Shown piece by piece: positions 1-8,458 of a stretch of DNA of 64,000 nt. This DNA is from Vreelandella jeotgali Hwa. Lineage in GTDB: Bacteria; Pseudomonadota; Gammaproteobacteria; Pseudomonadales; Halomonadaceae. A program made the position numbers and the translations under genes. Location of the stretch: assembly GCF_000334215.1 (NCBI RefSeq), contig NZ_AMQY01000014.1:62001-126000 (forward strand). The letters run 5' to 3'. The notes under the pieces are model-generated. The model was not told where the DNA came from. It searched no databases and saw only the letters and a program-made list of their open reading frames with translations. Position 1 is the first letter of the stretch. The number at the start of each line of letters is the position of its first letter.

Positions 1-372
1 AACGGCCGTGTCTATGTCAAGCGCGACAGCCAGCAGATCGAGGGCTTTCAGAGCAACCAGAACCTGCTGCTCTCCGATCGGGCGCATATTGACGCCAAGC
101 CCGAGCTCGAGATTTACGCTGACGACGTCAAGTGTTCCCACGGCACCACCACCGGCCAGCTGGACGAAGAGGCCATCTTTGTCCTGCGCACCCGCGGGCT
201 GGACGAGCAAACCGCTCGGGGGCTGTTGACCCTGGCTTTCGCCGGTGAAGTGCTGGAAAACGTCACCCAGGATGCCATTGCCGAGCGTGTCGAGCTGGCG
301 GTTGCCGGTAAACTGCCCGAGCGCTTTAACGTGGCCGGACTGGTTGAAACCTCCACGGCGCTGAACGACTGA
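1..372 (+). CDS. sufD: SufD, C-terminal part (Fe-S scaffold complex SufBCD), cut by the window start
   Basis: Open from base 1 in frame 1 to a TGA at 370-372, giving the last 123 residues. The translation contains QSNQNLLLSD, then KPELEIYADDVKCSHGTTTG and DEEAIFVLRTRGLD, the classic C-terminal beta-helix and helical tail of the SufB/SufD family. SufD works with SufB and the ATPase SufC as the cytosolic scaffold that builds Fe-S clusters. sufS and sufT follow on the same strand, so this is the end of a suf operon whose start lies outside the window. SufB has similar motifs, but the position directly before sufS favours SufD. Confidence 0.93.
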   Translation, partial: NGRVYVKRDSQQIEGFQSNQNLLLSDRAHIDAKPELEIYADDVKCSHGTTTGQLDEEAIFVLRTRGLDEQTARGLLTLAFAGEVLENVTQDAIAERVELAVAGKLPERFNVAGLVETSTALND

Positions 373-446
373 CCCGTGATTCCGGCAACGTACGCCCGGG
401 GCTCGGCACGCCGGCGCACCGGCTGAATGTCATAAAGGAGTGCTTC

Positions 447-1715
447 ATGTCTCATACCGCTGCCGAGCCGTTGTCAGCTGCGGCGTCAAGCAAGCCACCG
501 TTTGACCTGACGCGGCTGCGTGGCGACTTCCCCGTACTGGAACGCCAGGTGCACGGCAAGGCGCTGGTATATCTGGATAACGCGGCCACCAGCCAGACCC
601 CGCAGCCAGTGATCGACGTGTTCAACGACTATTACAGTCGTTACAACGCCAACATTCACCGCGGTCTGCATACCCTGGCCGATGAGGCTACCGCTGCCTT
701 TGAAGGCACCCGGGAAAGCGTACGCGGTTTTTTGAACGCCCCGGATGCCCGCCAGGTGGTTTTTACCCGGGGCACCACCGAGGCCATCAACCTGGTGGCC
801 AACAGCTGGGGGCGCGCCAATCTGGCTCCCGGCGACGAAGTGCTGGTGTCGATGCTGGAGCACCATTCCAACATCGTGCCCTGGCAGCTGCTGGCCCGGG
901 AAATCGGCTTTACGCTCAGGGTGATCCCGGTCGACGATAACGGCGCGCTGGATATGGCCGCCTACCGCACACTGCTCAACGAGCGTACCCGGCTGGTGGC
1001 GGTCAATCATGTTTCCAACGCGTTTGGCACTGTCAATCCCGTGGCCGACATGGCGGCGGCGGCGCATCGGGCCGGGGCGCTGATTCTGGTGGACGGCGCT
1101 CAGGCCGTTCCCCACCAGCCGGTGGACGTTCAGGCGCTGGATGCCGACTTCTACGCGTTTTCCGGGCACAAGGTTTACGGCCCCACGGGCGTGGGCGTGC
1201 TTTACGGCAAGCGCGAACTGCTGGAAGCCATGCCTCCGTGGCAGGGCGGCGGTGAAATGATCGCCACCGTCTCGTTTGCCGGCTCGACCTTTGCCGAGGT
1301 GCCGCACAAGTTCGAGGCCGGCACGCCGGCCATTGCCGAGGTGATCGCGCTGGGGCGCGCGCTGGAATGGGTGCAGAGCGTGGGCCTGGCGGCCATTGGC
1401 CAGTGGGAGCAAACGCTTCTCGCGCATGCTACCTCGGGCCTTGAAGAGATCGATGGCATGCGGATTCTGGGCACGGCACCGGGCAAGGCCGGTGTGCTGT
1501 CGTTTGTGGTCGACGGTGCCCATGCCCAGGATATCGGCCTGCTGATTGACCAGCTGGGGGTGGCGATTCGCACCGGCCATCATTGCGCTCAGCCGCTGCT
1601 GCACCATTTTGGCGTGGAAGCGACCTGCCGGGCGTCCTTTGCGGCGTATAATACCCTGGAAGAAGTGGATACACTGATTGCCGCGCTTGACCGCGTTATC
1701 GGCATGCTACGTTAA
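447..1715 (+). CDS. sufS: Cysteine desulfurase SufS (group II, PLP enzyme)
   Basis: 422 residues, normal for SufS with a slightly long N-terminus. It removes sulfur from cysteine as a persulfide for Fe-S cluster assembly on SufBCD. The PLP lysine lies in FSGHKVYGP (about K242). The catalytic cysteine lies in RTGHHCAQP (about C380), the short-loop arrangement of group II enzymes rather than IscS. HHSNIVPWQ and DGAQAVPHQ are further PLP-site motifs. The ATG is preceded by AAGGAG. It sits 74 bp after sufD and 8 bp before sufT, consistent with one transcript. Confidence 0.97.
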   Translation: MSHTAAEPLSAAASSKPPFDLTRLRGDFPVLERQVHGKALVYLDNAATSQTPQPVIDVFNDYYSRYNANIHRGLHTLADEATAAFEGTRESVRGFLNAPDARQVVFTRGTTEAINLVANSWGRANLAPGDEVLVSMLEHHSNIVPWQLLAREIGFTLRVIPVDDNGALDMAAYRTLLNERTRLVAVNHVSNAFGTVNPVADMAAAAHRAGALILVDGAQAVPHQPVDVQALDADFYAFSGHKVYGPTGVGVLYGKRELLEAMPPWQGGGEMIATVSFAGSTFAEVPHKFEAGTPAIAEVIALGRALEWVQSVGLAAIGQWEQTLLAHATSGLEEIDGMRILGTAPGKAGVLSFVVDGAHAQDIGLLIDQLGVAIRTGHHCAQPLLHHFGVEATCRASFAAYNTLEEVDTLIAALDRVIGMLR

Positions 1716-1723
1716 GGAACGCT

Positions 1724-2293
1724 ATGGATAACGATCAGATTGCCGGGCTGAACAAGGGGCAGACGTTGCCGCTGCAGCGCGATGTTGACGCCATCGTAAT
1801 ACCTTTCGGCAATACCGTCAGCCTTGAGGAAGACAGCGTCGTCAGCGTGATGCAGGCCAAGGGCAGCTCGGTCAGCGTTGGCTTCGAAGGGCGGATGTAC
1901 CTGATCGAGGGCAGCAATCTGGATGCGCTGGGTCTGGAGGCGTTGCCGCGGCCCACGCTTGCCGAGGACGCTGACGACGAGGCCATCGAGCAGTTTGTCT
2001 GGGATCAGCTGCGCACCTGCTTTGATCCGGAAATCCCGGTCGATATCGTCGAGCTGGGGCTGGTTTACGGCTGCCGTATCGAGCGCCTGATTACCGGCGA
2101 GCGCATGGTTACCATCCGCATGACGCTGACCGCGCCGGGTTGCGGCATGGGCGATGTGATCGCTGCCGATGCGCGCAACAAGATTCTGGGCGCGCCGCAG
2201 ATTCACAAGGTGCATACCGAGATCGTGTTCAGCCCGCCCTGGAGCCGGGAAATGATGAGCGACGAGGCCAAACTTGAACTGGGCATGTTTTAA
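1724..2293 (+). CDS. sufT: SufT family Fe-S assembly factor (DUF59/MIP18-type)
   Basis: 189 residues starting 8 bp after sufS with AAGGAA upstream. The N-terminal half is the extension typical of SufT. The C-terminal half (about residues 85-175) is a DUF59 domain, with FDPEIPVDIVELGLVYG and the loop TAPGCGMGDVIAADAR carrying the conserved cysteine. SufT proteins help mature Fe-S proteins, probably during cluster transfer rather than scaffold building. The place at the end of the suf operon supports the name. Confidence 0.92.
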   Translation: MDNDQIAGLNKGQTLPLQRDVDAIVIPFGNTVSLEEDSVVSVMQAKGSSVSVGFEGRMYLIEGSNLDALGLEALPRPTLAEDADDEAIEQFVWDQLRTCFDPEIPVDIVELGLVYGCRIERLITGERMVTIRMTLTAPGCGMGDVIAADARNKILGAPQIHKVHTEIVFSPPWSREMMSDEAKLELGMF

Positions 2294-2335
2294 CCCCGGC
2301 ACCGCTGACGGGTGCCGCAGAGGATACGACAGATA

Positions 2336-3064
2336 ATGCAGCGGCTGCTGGGCGGGATCAGGCAGCTGCTGATGTTGCTGGGCGCTTGCCTGCTGCTGGC
2401 CGTTCTGGTGTGGGTGGCCGGCAACCTCTGGGTGCTCGCGCGCAGCGCCCCGTATATCGAGGCGGGGATGTCACATTGCCGGCCGCAGCGTATTGGCGTG
2501 GTCTTCGGGACGTCGAGCTGGACCCGCACCGGCGTCCGCAATCCGCACTTCAATGCCCGGATGCAAACCGCCGCACAGCTGGTGCAGGACGGGCAGGTCG
2601 ATCATCTGCTGTTGTCGGGTGACAACCGCACCCGGGCGTATAACGAGCCGCGTGAAATGTGGCGTGATCTCAGCGCGCGCGGCGTCGCTTCCGAGCGTCT
2701 GACCATGGACTTTGCCGGTTTCAGCACCTTCGATACGCTGGCGCGTGCCCGGGATGTGTTCCAGGTCAATCAGGCGCTGCTGATTACCCAGCGCTGGCAT
2801 CTGCCCCGGGCGGTGTATATCGCCCGGGCGCTGGGTATGCAGGTCAGCGGCTGCGTGGCCGGCGCGGGCGCGGTAGACGGAGAGTGGCGCCTGAGACTGA
2901 GAGAAAGCCTGGCGCGGGTAGCAGCGCTGGGGGATCTGTACCTCTGGGGGCGCGAGCCGCACTTTCTCGGTCCTGCCGAACCGGTAATGACACTCGATAC
3001 CCTGCCGGAGCGGCTCCGGCAATCGGCGATCGATGCTGCACTGGCCGTCGGCAGCGGACGTTAG
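2336..3064 (+). CDS. SanA/YdcF-like DUF218 membrane protein
   Basis: About 242 residues from the ATG at 2336. A GTG 24 bp upstream is also in frame, but AGAGGA lies at good distance from the ATG. One N-terminal membrane segment (about residues 5-30, LLMLLGACLLLAVLVWVAGN) is followed by a DUF218 domain with GVVFGTSS, LLLSGDNRTRAYNEP, FAGFSTFDTLARA and TQRWHLPRAVYIA. This matches the SanA family of inner-membrane proteins linked to envelope barrier function and vancomycin resistance in enterics. The biochemical activity of the family is unsettled. It lies 42 bp downstream of sufT and ends convergent with the next gene (4-bp overlap). Confidence 0.8.
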   Translation: MQRLLGGIRQLLMLLGACLLLAVLVWVAGNLWVLARSAPYIEAGMSHCRPQRIGVVFGTSSWTRTGVRNPHFNARMQTAAQLVQDGQVDHLLLSGDNRTRAYNEPREMWRDLSARGVASERLTMDFAGFSTFDTLARARDVFQVNQALLITQRWHLPRAVYIARALGMQVSGCVAGAGAVDGEWRLRLRESLARVAALGDLYLWGREPHFLGPAEPVMTLDTLPERLRQSAIDAALAVGSGR

Positions 3065-3507
3065 CGACGCACCTTACGTTTTTGCATGCCGTAAAGCTCC
3101 CGAATAAGCCGACGGCAGTCTTTCATGCAGTCTTCCACCACGGGTTCCACCGAGTCGGGTAGCGGGTGGGTGAAAAGGGTCGAAAGCGCCTGCATCAGCA
3201 CTCGTTCCTGCTCCAGCAACTCGTTGATCAGCACCTGGCTATCGTTGCCGACAAAGCTTTTCAGCCGGCTCCACAGCCACAGGAAATCATCGCGTTCCAC
3301 GTCGGCGTCGCGGGGCAGCATCCGGAGATGTTTGCGTGCCAGCCGTTGCAGTTTGCGCATCTGTGCCAGACGCTCTTCGTACAGCGGCTTCAGGCAATCG
3401 CGCAGCGACGGGCGCAGGCGTTCGATGTTGTCCTGAAAGTAGTCGATACTGTCAGCCAGCGCTTCGAGTACGCTGTCCATCGCCACCTGGCGATTATCGA
3501 GAAACAT
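3061..3507 (-). CDS. Hypothetical all-helical cytosolic protein, 148 aa
   Basis: The start is well supported: AAGGAGG lies upstream of the ATG on the minus strand. The protein has no signal or membrane segment, is rich in Arg, Leu, Glu and Asp, and looks entirely helical (for example ERLAQMRKLQRLARKHL). The general pattern resembles four-helix ferritin-like proteins of the PA2169/DUF2383 kind, but I cannot confirm that. It overlaps the 3' end of the SanA-like gene by 4 bp, tail to tail. Function unknown. Confidence 0.65.
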   Translation of the reverse strand: MFLDNRQVAMDSVLEALADSIDYFQDNIERLRPSLRDCLKPLYEERLAQMRKLQRLARKHLRMLPRDADVERDDFLWLWSRLKSFVGNDSQVLINELLEQERVLMQALSTLFTHPLPDSVEPVVEDCMKDCRRLIRELYGMQKRKVRR

Positions 3508-3608
3508 GAGCGTCTACCTCCTTCGGTGACGCGGATTGTGGCGTTGGCGGCAGACTTTGGCCACCCCTCCCCGGATTATTTTTCCCCGCTCTCCCGGCGG
3601 GCGCAGCG

Positions 3609-4049
3609 CTAGGGCTCGCCGTGCAGAAACGACGCCCCCGGCGCAACCAGCAGGCGGCGCATGGCCCGGCGCCCCAGCAGCATGGGATGGCGCATCCGGC
3701 GCCGGTCGGTGAGCGTGAGCTCCACCGGAAACGATAGCTCGCCCAGCTGCAGCAGGGTGCGAATCACGTAGCGGTATTCGCTGCGGCCTTTGGTGCTGGT
3801 GACCCGGCGCCGGTCGTGCAGCGGCAGCGTCAGGCGATGGGCCGCGTTTTCCTCGCCGCCGCTACGGGTGACAAAACGCACTTGAGGCGGCTGGTCGTCG
3901 CTGTCGATCCTTTCGATGTCTTCGGCGTGCAGCACCGAGGTGCGCGCTCCCGTATCGGCCTTGCAACACAGGTAGAGGTCGAGCTCGGGCAGCGTCACCA
4001 TTTCCCGGCGTCCGATCACGGCTCTGGCCTGGTAGGGTAGCTCTTTCAC
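3609..4049 (-). CDS. Retropepsin-like putative ATP-dependent zinc protease family protein (PF05618 type)
   Basis: 146 residues with a GTG start preceded by AAGGAGA. The segment LYLCCKADTGARTSVLHA carries the DTGA(R/L)TS aspartic-protease-like motif. The later PMLLGRRAMRRLLV matches the LGR block of the family. Members often sit near rimK-type ATP-grasp genes, which are not seen here. Despite the old family name, the fold is retropepsin-like, and the substrate is unknown. Transcribed in the same direction as the flanking DUF3549 gene, 68 bp downstream of it. Confidence 0.78.
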   Translation of the reverse strand: MKELPYQARAVIGRREMVTLPELDLYLCCKADTGARTSVLHAEDIERIDSDDQPPQVRFVTRSGGEENAAHRLTLPLHDRRRVTSTKGRSEYRYVIRTLLQLGELSFPVELTLTDRRRMRHPMLLGRRAMRRLLVAPGASFLHGEP

Positions 4050-4074
4050 GTGGCTGTCTCCTTTACCGACACCT

Positions 4075-5118
4075 TCATTTTGCCTGCTCCTCTGCCTGCC
4101 CCGTCAGCTGGGTGAGGCGCTGTTGCAGGCGTGAGCCGTCGGGCGCATCGCGCAGCAGCGTGATCACCGGCAGCCGCAGGCGCGGAATCAGCGCCAGATC
4201 GCGTATGACCGCGCCGAAGCCGGTGCGCGGGTCCTCGGCCAGGCGCGACAGAAAGCGTGGCAGGCGCTCGCCGTCTTCCAGCAGCGGCCAGCCGCGCCCG
4301 GCCATGGCGGCCAGGGTATCCGGCCCGCAGGCGGCATCATCCGCCAGCAGGGTGGCATACCAGGCGCCGGCGCGTTCATCCTCGCTGCTGCCAACGGCGC
4401 GAATGCAGGCGCAGAAGGTTTCCACGTCGCCCTCGCCGGCGGCCGCTTCGCCGCGCTGGCAGAGAGCGCCGACCAGGGCCGGCTGCAAGGGCCGGTGTTC
4501 CAGGCAGTAGCAAAGCGGGCGCAGCACGTCAGCGGGCAGCTTTTCCAGCGCCTGCGCCAGGCGTTGCTGCCCGGCGTCGTCCAGGCGCATGGCGTAATCG
4601 GCCAGGCCCTGAAGCCCCAGCGATTCCCAGTCGTCATGGCGACCGTCGATGTAGGCTTCCACGCCGGCCAGATACTGGCTGGGGCGGTGTTCGGTCGCCA
4701 GGTTGGCGCGGGCGTTGAGTACGGCCTGAAAGGTCGTGTCCGGGGTAAACGCCAGCGGGTTGTCCTGCATCAGGTTGTCCACGGCGTTCGAGTCGGTGTC
4801 CGGGGACTGGCCGGCATTCTGCCCCAGGGTTTCCAGCAGGCGCTGGATAAAGGCGTCGCGTTCGCTGGGGGAGAGGTAGCCCTGCTCATCCAGCGGCAGG
4901 CTCAGAAACCAGATGGCGGGCTCGGGCATGTCGCCCAGGCGAAATACCGCGGCCAGGCGCGCGTGCCCCTGCCAGGGTTCGGGCCAGGACATACTGCCTT
5001 GCTCGAACGCCGCCAGCGTCTCGCGGGCGCAGGGGGTGACACGCCGGCCCATGTGGTAGAAGGCGACGTCAGCGCCGCTGCGGGTAAAAAAGTCGTCAAG
5101 AGTCTGAATCGGCTGCAT
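4075..5118 (-). CDS. DUF3549 family protein
   Basis: 347 residues. The ATG at 5118 has GGAAGGAT at good distance; an upstream in-frame ATG at 5133 is less well placed. The protein begins MQPIQTLDDFFTRSGADVAF and keeps the DUF3549 pattern FYHMGRRVTP and LAAVFRLGDMPEPAIWFLSLPLDEQG. The C-terminal two thirds are helical and Ala/Leu-rich, possibly repeat-like. The family occurs in Pseudomonas, Halomonas and relatives and has no assigned function. No signal peptide or membrane segment was seen. Confidence 0.8.
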   Translation of the reverse strand: MQPIQTLDDFFTRSGADVAFYHMGRRVTPCARETLAAFEQGSMSWPEPWQGHARLAAVFRLGDMPEPAIWFLSLPLDEQGYLSPSERDAFIQRLLETLGQNAGQSPDTDSNAVDNLMQDNPLAFTPDTTFQAVLNARANLATEHRPSQYLAGVEAYIDGRHDDWESLGLQGLADYAMRLDDAGQQRLAQALEKLPADVLRPLCYCLEHRPLQPALVGALCQRGEAAAGEGDVETFCACIRAVGSSEDERAGAWYATLLADDAACGPDTLAAMAGRGWPLLEDGERLPRFLSRLAEDPRTGFGAVIRDLALIPRLRLPVITLLRDAPDGSRLQQRLTQLTGQAEEQAK

Positions 5119-5315
5119 GGCATCCTTCCGCATTGCGAGGCTGTACTTTACCTTGCTGCCCGGCGGGTGTCAGCCGTTGCCGGGAAAATTCGGGGGCGTA
5201 ACGATGGCCCGCTGGTGCAGGAAGCCAGGGGAACGCCCGCTCGACCAGCTGGTTAAAAAATAAACAACTTTTCCGCCGGCCCCTATCACCCCGCTTTGCG
5301 CCATCCATCCAGAGT

Positions 5316-5324
5316 TTATCCACA
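5316..5324 (+). promoter_or_regulatory. Single perfect DnaA box
   Basis: TTATCCACA matches the strong DnaA-binding consensus exactly. Only one box was seen, with no AT-rich unwinding element or dnaA/dnaN/gyrB neighbours, so this is not a convincing origin. It could be a chance match, a titration site or a regulatory site. Confidence 0.4.
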
Positions 5325-5340
5325 GTGTCTTGCAGGTTTT

Positions 5341-5403
5341 CTGTGAATCGGGGGACACTTTCTGTGAATCGGGGATAGCTTCCGTGAATCGGGCAGCAGC
5401 GTC
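5341..5403 (+). repeat. 21-bp tandem repeat, 3 copies
   Basis: Three units start at 5341, 5362 and 5383. Each begins (C)TGTGAATCGGGG or a one- to two-base variant, followed by a variable tail. The core GTGAATCG resembles the GTGAATAG core of the repeat at 18994. Confidence 0.85.
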
Positions 5404-5426
5404 CGGCCGGATATTTACCGCGCTGC

Positions 5427-5498
5427 GAGTCGTTTGGGTATATGGAGTCGTTTGGCTGTGTGAAGCCGTTTGGATGTATCGAGCCGTTTGGCTGTATG
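5427..5498 (+). repeat. 18-bp tandem repeat, 4 copies
   Basis: Units at 5427, 5445, 5463 and 5481 follow the pattern GAGYCGTTTGGNTRTATG. An ATG at 5442 reads through them in frame with the YqcC-like gene, giving the hexapeptides ESFGCV, KPFGCI and EPFGCM, but that upstream frame is probably not translated. Confidence 0.9.
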
Positions 5499-5585
5499 GC
5501 GCCCCAACGCCGGCTGTTGGTCCGGTGCTTGGCAAGACCGGCTCGGCGCAGGATAATGCGCCTTTTCAGGCGTTACGGTGATCCC

Positions 5586-5918
5586 ATGAGCATATATCAG
5601 GAACTGCAACAGGCGGTGGAAGATCTCGAGGCCACGCTGAAAGCGGCAGGACTCTGGCGCGTCGAGACGCCGGCGCCGGCCGCGTTTGCCAGCGCCCAGC
5701 CGTTTTGTGTGGATACCATGTCGCTACCGCAATGGCTGCGCTACGTTTTTATCGCGCGGCTGTCGTCGACGATCGAGGAAGGCGGGGCGCTACCGGAGAA
5801 GTGCGAGGTCGCACCGGCGGTGTCGGCCTTTTTGCAGCAGGAAGGGGCCAGGGCCAGCGATCAGCTGCTGGTCGTGCAGCGCGTTGAACATATCGATTCG
5901 CTGATCTCCGGGCATTAA
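5586..5918 (+). CDS. YqcC family protein (DUF446)
   Basis: 110 residues from the ATG at 5586, beginning MSIYQELQQAVEDLEATLKA. It continues with PFCVDTMSLPQWLRYVFIARLSSTIEEGGALP, the conserved YqcC core, in which WLRYVFIPR-like and LP motifs recur. It is a small helical cytosolic protein; in enterics yqcC neighbours truC, but no truC is present here. Function unknown. The frame stays open upstream to 5442 through the 18-bp repeats; I chose 5586 because family homology begins there. Confidence 0.85.
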   Translation: MSIYQELQQAVEDLEATLKAAGLWRVETPAPAAFASAQPFCVDTMSLPQWLRYVFIARLSSTIEEGGALPEKCEVAPAVSAFLQQEGARASDQLLVVQRVEHIDSLISGH

Positions 5919-5943
5919 AAAAGCTGCCCACGTTGTGGGCAGC
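5917..5943 (-). terminator. Rho-independent terminator for ompW
   Basis: A perfect 9-bp stem (GCTGCCCAC, loop GTT, GTGGGCAGC) at 5923-5943 is preceded on the plus strand by six A residues. Read on the minus strand it is stem-loop plus U-run, about 100 bp after the ompW stop. It begins at the stop codon of the convergent YqcC-like gene. Confidence 0.85.
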
Positions 5944-6046
5944 ACAATACGCTGAGGAGAGAGCGTGTAGAAAAGCGTTGGCAGCAGGTTCATTCATGGC
6001 TCGGGCGGGGGGCCCCGCAAGACCCCCGCCGGCCTGAAAAAGCTGC

Positions 6047-6673
6047 CTAGAAGCGGTAGCTGATACCGCCCATGACGACGACCGGGTCGATTTCCACCGT
6101 GCCGGCGTCAGCACCGCCGACCTTGGCATCGGTATCGATATCGATGTACCAGGCGGCGGCGTTGATGGCCCAGTTGTCATTGATCAGCACGTCAACGCCC
6201 AGCTGGCCGGCAGCCCCCCAGGAATCGTCCAGTTCAAGCGAGGCGCCGATGTCGGTTTCTTCGTCGGAGAAACGCGTGTAGTTGAGGCCGGCGCCGATGT
6301 AAGGCTGAACGCTAGCGTCGGTACCGCCCAGCGGGTAGTACTGCATGGTCAGCGTGGGCGGCAGGTGCTTGGTGGAGCCCCCGGTTACGCCTTCAACCTG
6401 AAGGTCGTGCTCAAACGGAAGTGCGGCCAGCAGCTCGACGCCGAGCTTATCGTGGAAGCGATAGCCCAAGGTAAAGGCAAAGCCCGACTCATCGTCGACG
6501 TTGACGTCTGTTCCGCCCAGAATATCCCCGTTGTCGCTTTTGGGGTCGACCTTGGCAACGCCTACGCGGGTGAAAAAGTCCCCGGCACCGTAGGCAAACG
6601 CCTGGGTGCTGGTCGTGACGGCGGCAGCAGCGATGCCGGCAGCGAGTAGGGTGGGAAGGGCGATCTTGCGCAT
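6047..6673 (-). CDS. ompW: OmpW family outer-membrane beta-barrel protein
   Basis: 208 residues from the ATG at 6673. A signal peptide (MRKIALPTLLAAGIAAAAV, cleavage after TQAFA) is followed by YGAGDFFTRVGVAKVDPKS, the start of an OmpW barrel. Other family marks are LGYRFHDKLGVELLAALPF, PPTLTMQYYP, YIGAGLNYTRF and the terminal ISYRF with the C-terminal Phe recognised by the BAM complex. OmpW forms a small eight-stranded barrel thought to pass hydrophobic compounds and is often regulated by osmotic or oxidative stress. It has its own terminator and appears monocistronic. Confidence 0.93.
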   Translation of the reverse strand: MRKIALPTLLAAGIAAAAVTTSTQAFAYGAGDFFTRVGVAKVDPKSDNGDILGGTDVNVDDESGFAFTLGYRFHDKLGVELLAALPFEHDLQVEGVTGGSTKHLPPTLTMQYYPLGGTDASVQPYIGAGLNYTRFSDEETDIGASLELDDSWGAAGQLGVDVLINDNWAINAAAWYIDIDTDAKVGGADAGTVEIDPVVVMGGISYRF

Positions 6674-6878
6674 GGTTGATGTCTCCAGAGCTTCTGCGTT
6701 TTCAACAGGTTGGGTTGCCACAGGGTCGGCGTTATGGCCGGTATGCTGTCGGCAAGCGGCGGCTTGCCGTTCATCATTGGCAACAGTATAAAAGTCGTGG
6801 CAGGGCCGATTATTGATCCAGCGCAAGTGGTATCGGTCTTCTACCCTCAAAGGCATAAAAAAACGCCTGTGGGGATAT

Positions 6879-6905
6879 AAAAAAAGGCTCCCGAAGGAGC
6901 CTTTA
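6879..6905 (-). terminator. Rho-independent terminator of the putA-putP operon
   Basis: On the minus strand TAAAGGCTCC, loop TTC, GGGAGCC and then a run of T form a canonical terminator about 25 bp after the putP stop. Confidence 0.9.
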
Positions 6906-6929
6906 GATGCGGTGTGTCATGCGCGTTGG

Positions 6930-8420
6930 TTAGCGCTCGATATGTTGGTACTCGCCCGCATCGGCGGTCATGCTGCTGACCAGCATAATGGCAATGAACG
7001 AGGCGGCAAAGCCGGGCATGATTTCGTAAATACCGGGGCCTCCCATGAATTGCGCGTTCCACCCCAGCGAGATCCAGATGATAACGGTGAGGGCGCCCAC
7101 GACCATGCCGGCGATGGCACCGGCGCCGTTGGTGCGCGGCCACATCAGCGACAGAATGATCAGCGGGCCGAAGGCCGCGCCAAAGCCGGCCCAGGCGTTA
7201 CTCACCAGACCCAGCACCTGGGAATCGGGGTTGGCGGCGATAGTAGCCGCCACCAGGCCTACAACCACGACACTGAGACGACCGATGGTGACCGCTTCCT
7301 TCTCCGAGGCCTCCTTGCGCAGGAAGAGGCGATAGAAATCCTCGGTCAGCGAGGACGAAGCCACCAGCAGCTGGCTGGAGATCGTGCTCATGATAGCGGC
7401 CAGCAGAGCCGCGTAGAGGAAGCCGGTAATCAGCGGATGGAACAGCAGCTCGGCGAGGATGATAAAGATGGTTTCCGGGTCCTCGACGTCCATGCCGTTA
7501 CGGATGGCGTAGGCACGGCCCAGCATGGCCATGGAGCCGGCACCGACCAGCGAGATGAACATCCAGCTCATGCCGATATTGCGGGCCGCCGGCACATCCT
7601 TCAGGTTGCGTATGGCCATGAAGCGCACGATGATGTGCGGCTGGCCAAAGTACCCCAGCCCCCAGGTAACGGCCGATAGCCAGCCGAGTAGCGTCAGGCC
7701 TTCCGTCCAGGACAGCAGCGCGGGGTCGGTCTCGTTGAGGATTTCCGAGGCCTGGGAGAAGCCCCCGCCGCCTTCGCCAAAGAGCACCACCAGAGGCATG
7801 ATAACCAGCGCCAGCATCATGATGCAGCCCTGTACAAAGTCCGTCATGCTCACGGCCAGAAAGCCGCCCACAACCGAATACGCCAGTACGATACCCAGCG
7901 TAATCACGATACCGGCCGAATAGTCGCTCATGCCGCCGATGTCGATAGTGCCCGAAAAGGCACTTTCAAACAGCTTGCCGCCGGCAACCAGCCCCGAGGC
8001 GGTATAAACCGCGAAAAAAATCACGATCACAATGGCCGATACGGTTCTGAGCGGTATGGCCCGGGTGGGAAAGCGATGGGACAGAAACTGCGGAATGGTA
8101 ATGGCATTACCGTAGTGAACCGTCTGTTCGCGAAGGCGTGGCGCCACCAGAATCCAGTTGGCGAATGCCCCCACAAAGAGGCCGATGCCGATCCAGGCGG
8201 AACCGAAGCCGGAGACAAACATCGCCCCCGGCAGGCCCATCAGAAGCCAGCCGCTCATGTCTGACGCGCCGGCGGACAGGGCTGCCACCGGCGCGCTCAG
8301 TGAGCGGCCACCGAGTATGTAGCCCTCGGACGTCGACGTCGAAGCGCGCATGGCATAGAAACCAATGCCGAGCATGAGGGCAAAATAAGCAATAAGGCTT
8401 ATCCAGACACCAATAGCCAT
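6930..8420 (-). CDS. putP: Sodium/proline symporter PutP
   Basis: 496 residues, full length for PutP, an inner-membrane SSS-family symporter importing proline with Na+. It begins MAIGVWISLIAYFALMLGIG and has about 13 predicted membrane segments. Family motifs are SGASDMSGWLLMGLPGA near the N-terminus (the Na+/proline site) and the SSS signature around WGLGYFGQPHIIVRFMAIR. It lies 38 bp downstream of putA on the same strand and ends at a strong terminator, so putA and putP are almost certainly co-transcribed. In a halophile PutP also matters for taking up proline as an osmolyte. Confidence 0.97.
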   Translation of the reverse strand: MAIGVWISLIAYFALMLGIGFYAMRASTSTSEGYILGGRSLSAPVAALSAGASDMSGWLLMGLPGAMFVSGFGSAWIGIGLFVGAFANWILVAPRLREQTVHYGNAITIPQFLSHRFPTRAIPLRTVSAIVIVIFFAVYTASGLVAGGKLFESAFSGTIDIGGMSDYSAGIVITLGIVLAYSVVGGFLAVSMTDFVQGCIMMLALVIMPLVVLFGEGGGGFSQASEILNETDPALLSWTEGLTLLGWLSAVTWGLGYFGQPHIIVRFMAIRNLKDVPAARNIGMSWMFISLVGAGSMAMLGRAYAIRNGMDVEDPETIFIILAELLFHPLITGFLYAALLAAIMSTISSQLLVASSSLTEDFYRLFLRKEASEKEAVTIGRLSVVVVGLVAATIAANPDSQVLGLVSNAWAGFGAAFGPLIILSLMWPRTNGAGAIAGMVVGALTVIIWISLGWNAQFMGGPGIYEIMPGFAASFIAIMLVSSMTADAGEYQHIER

Positions 8421-8458
8421 GAAGATCTCTCCAGTTTTGTGCTTGTTGTCAATTTATT

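Larger units (their letters stand above)
5134..5585. other. Gene-free stretch with repeats and one DnaA box
   Basis: About 450 bp between the divergent DUF3549 and YqcC-like genes. It holds the TTATCCACA box at 5316, three 21-bp repeats from 5341 and four 18-bp repeats from 5427. The remainder shows no convincing coding signal. Promoters for both flanking genes should lie here, but I could not place them. Confidence 0.7.

Noticed and set aside
486-1607. Long minus-strand frame opposite sufS
   Set aside because: Shadow of a well-supported gene, His/Arg-rich composition typical for antisense of GC-rich coding DNA.
5316-5324. Replication origin
   Set aside because: Only one DnaA box, no AT-rich element and no origin-type neighbours.
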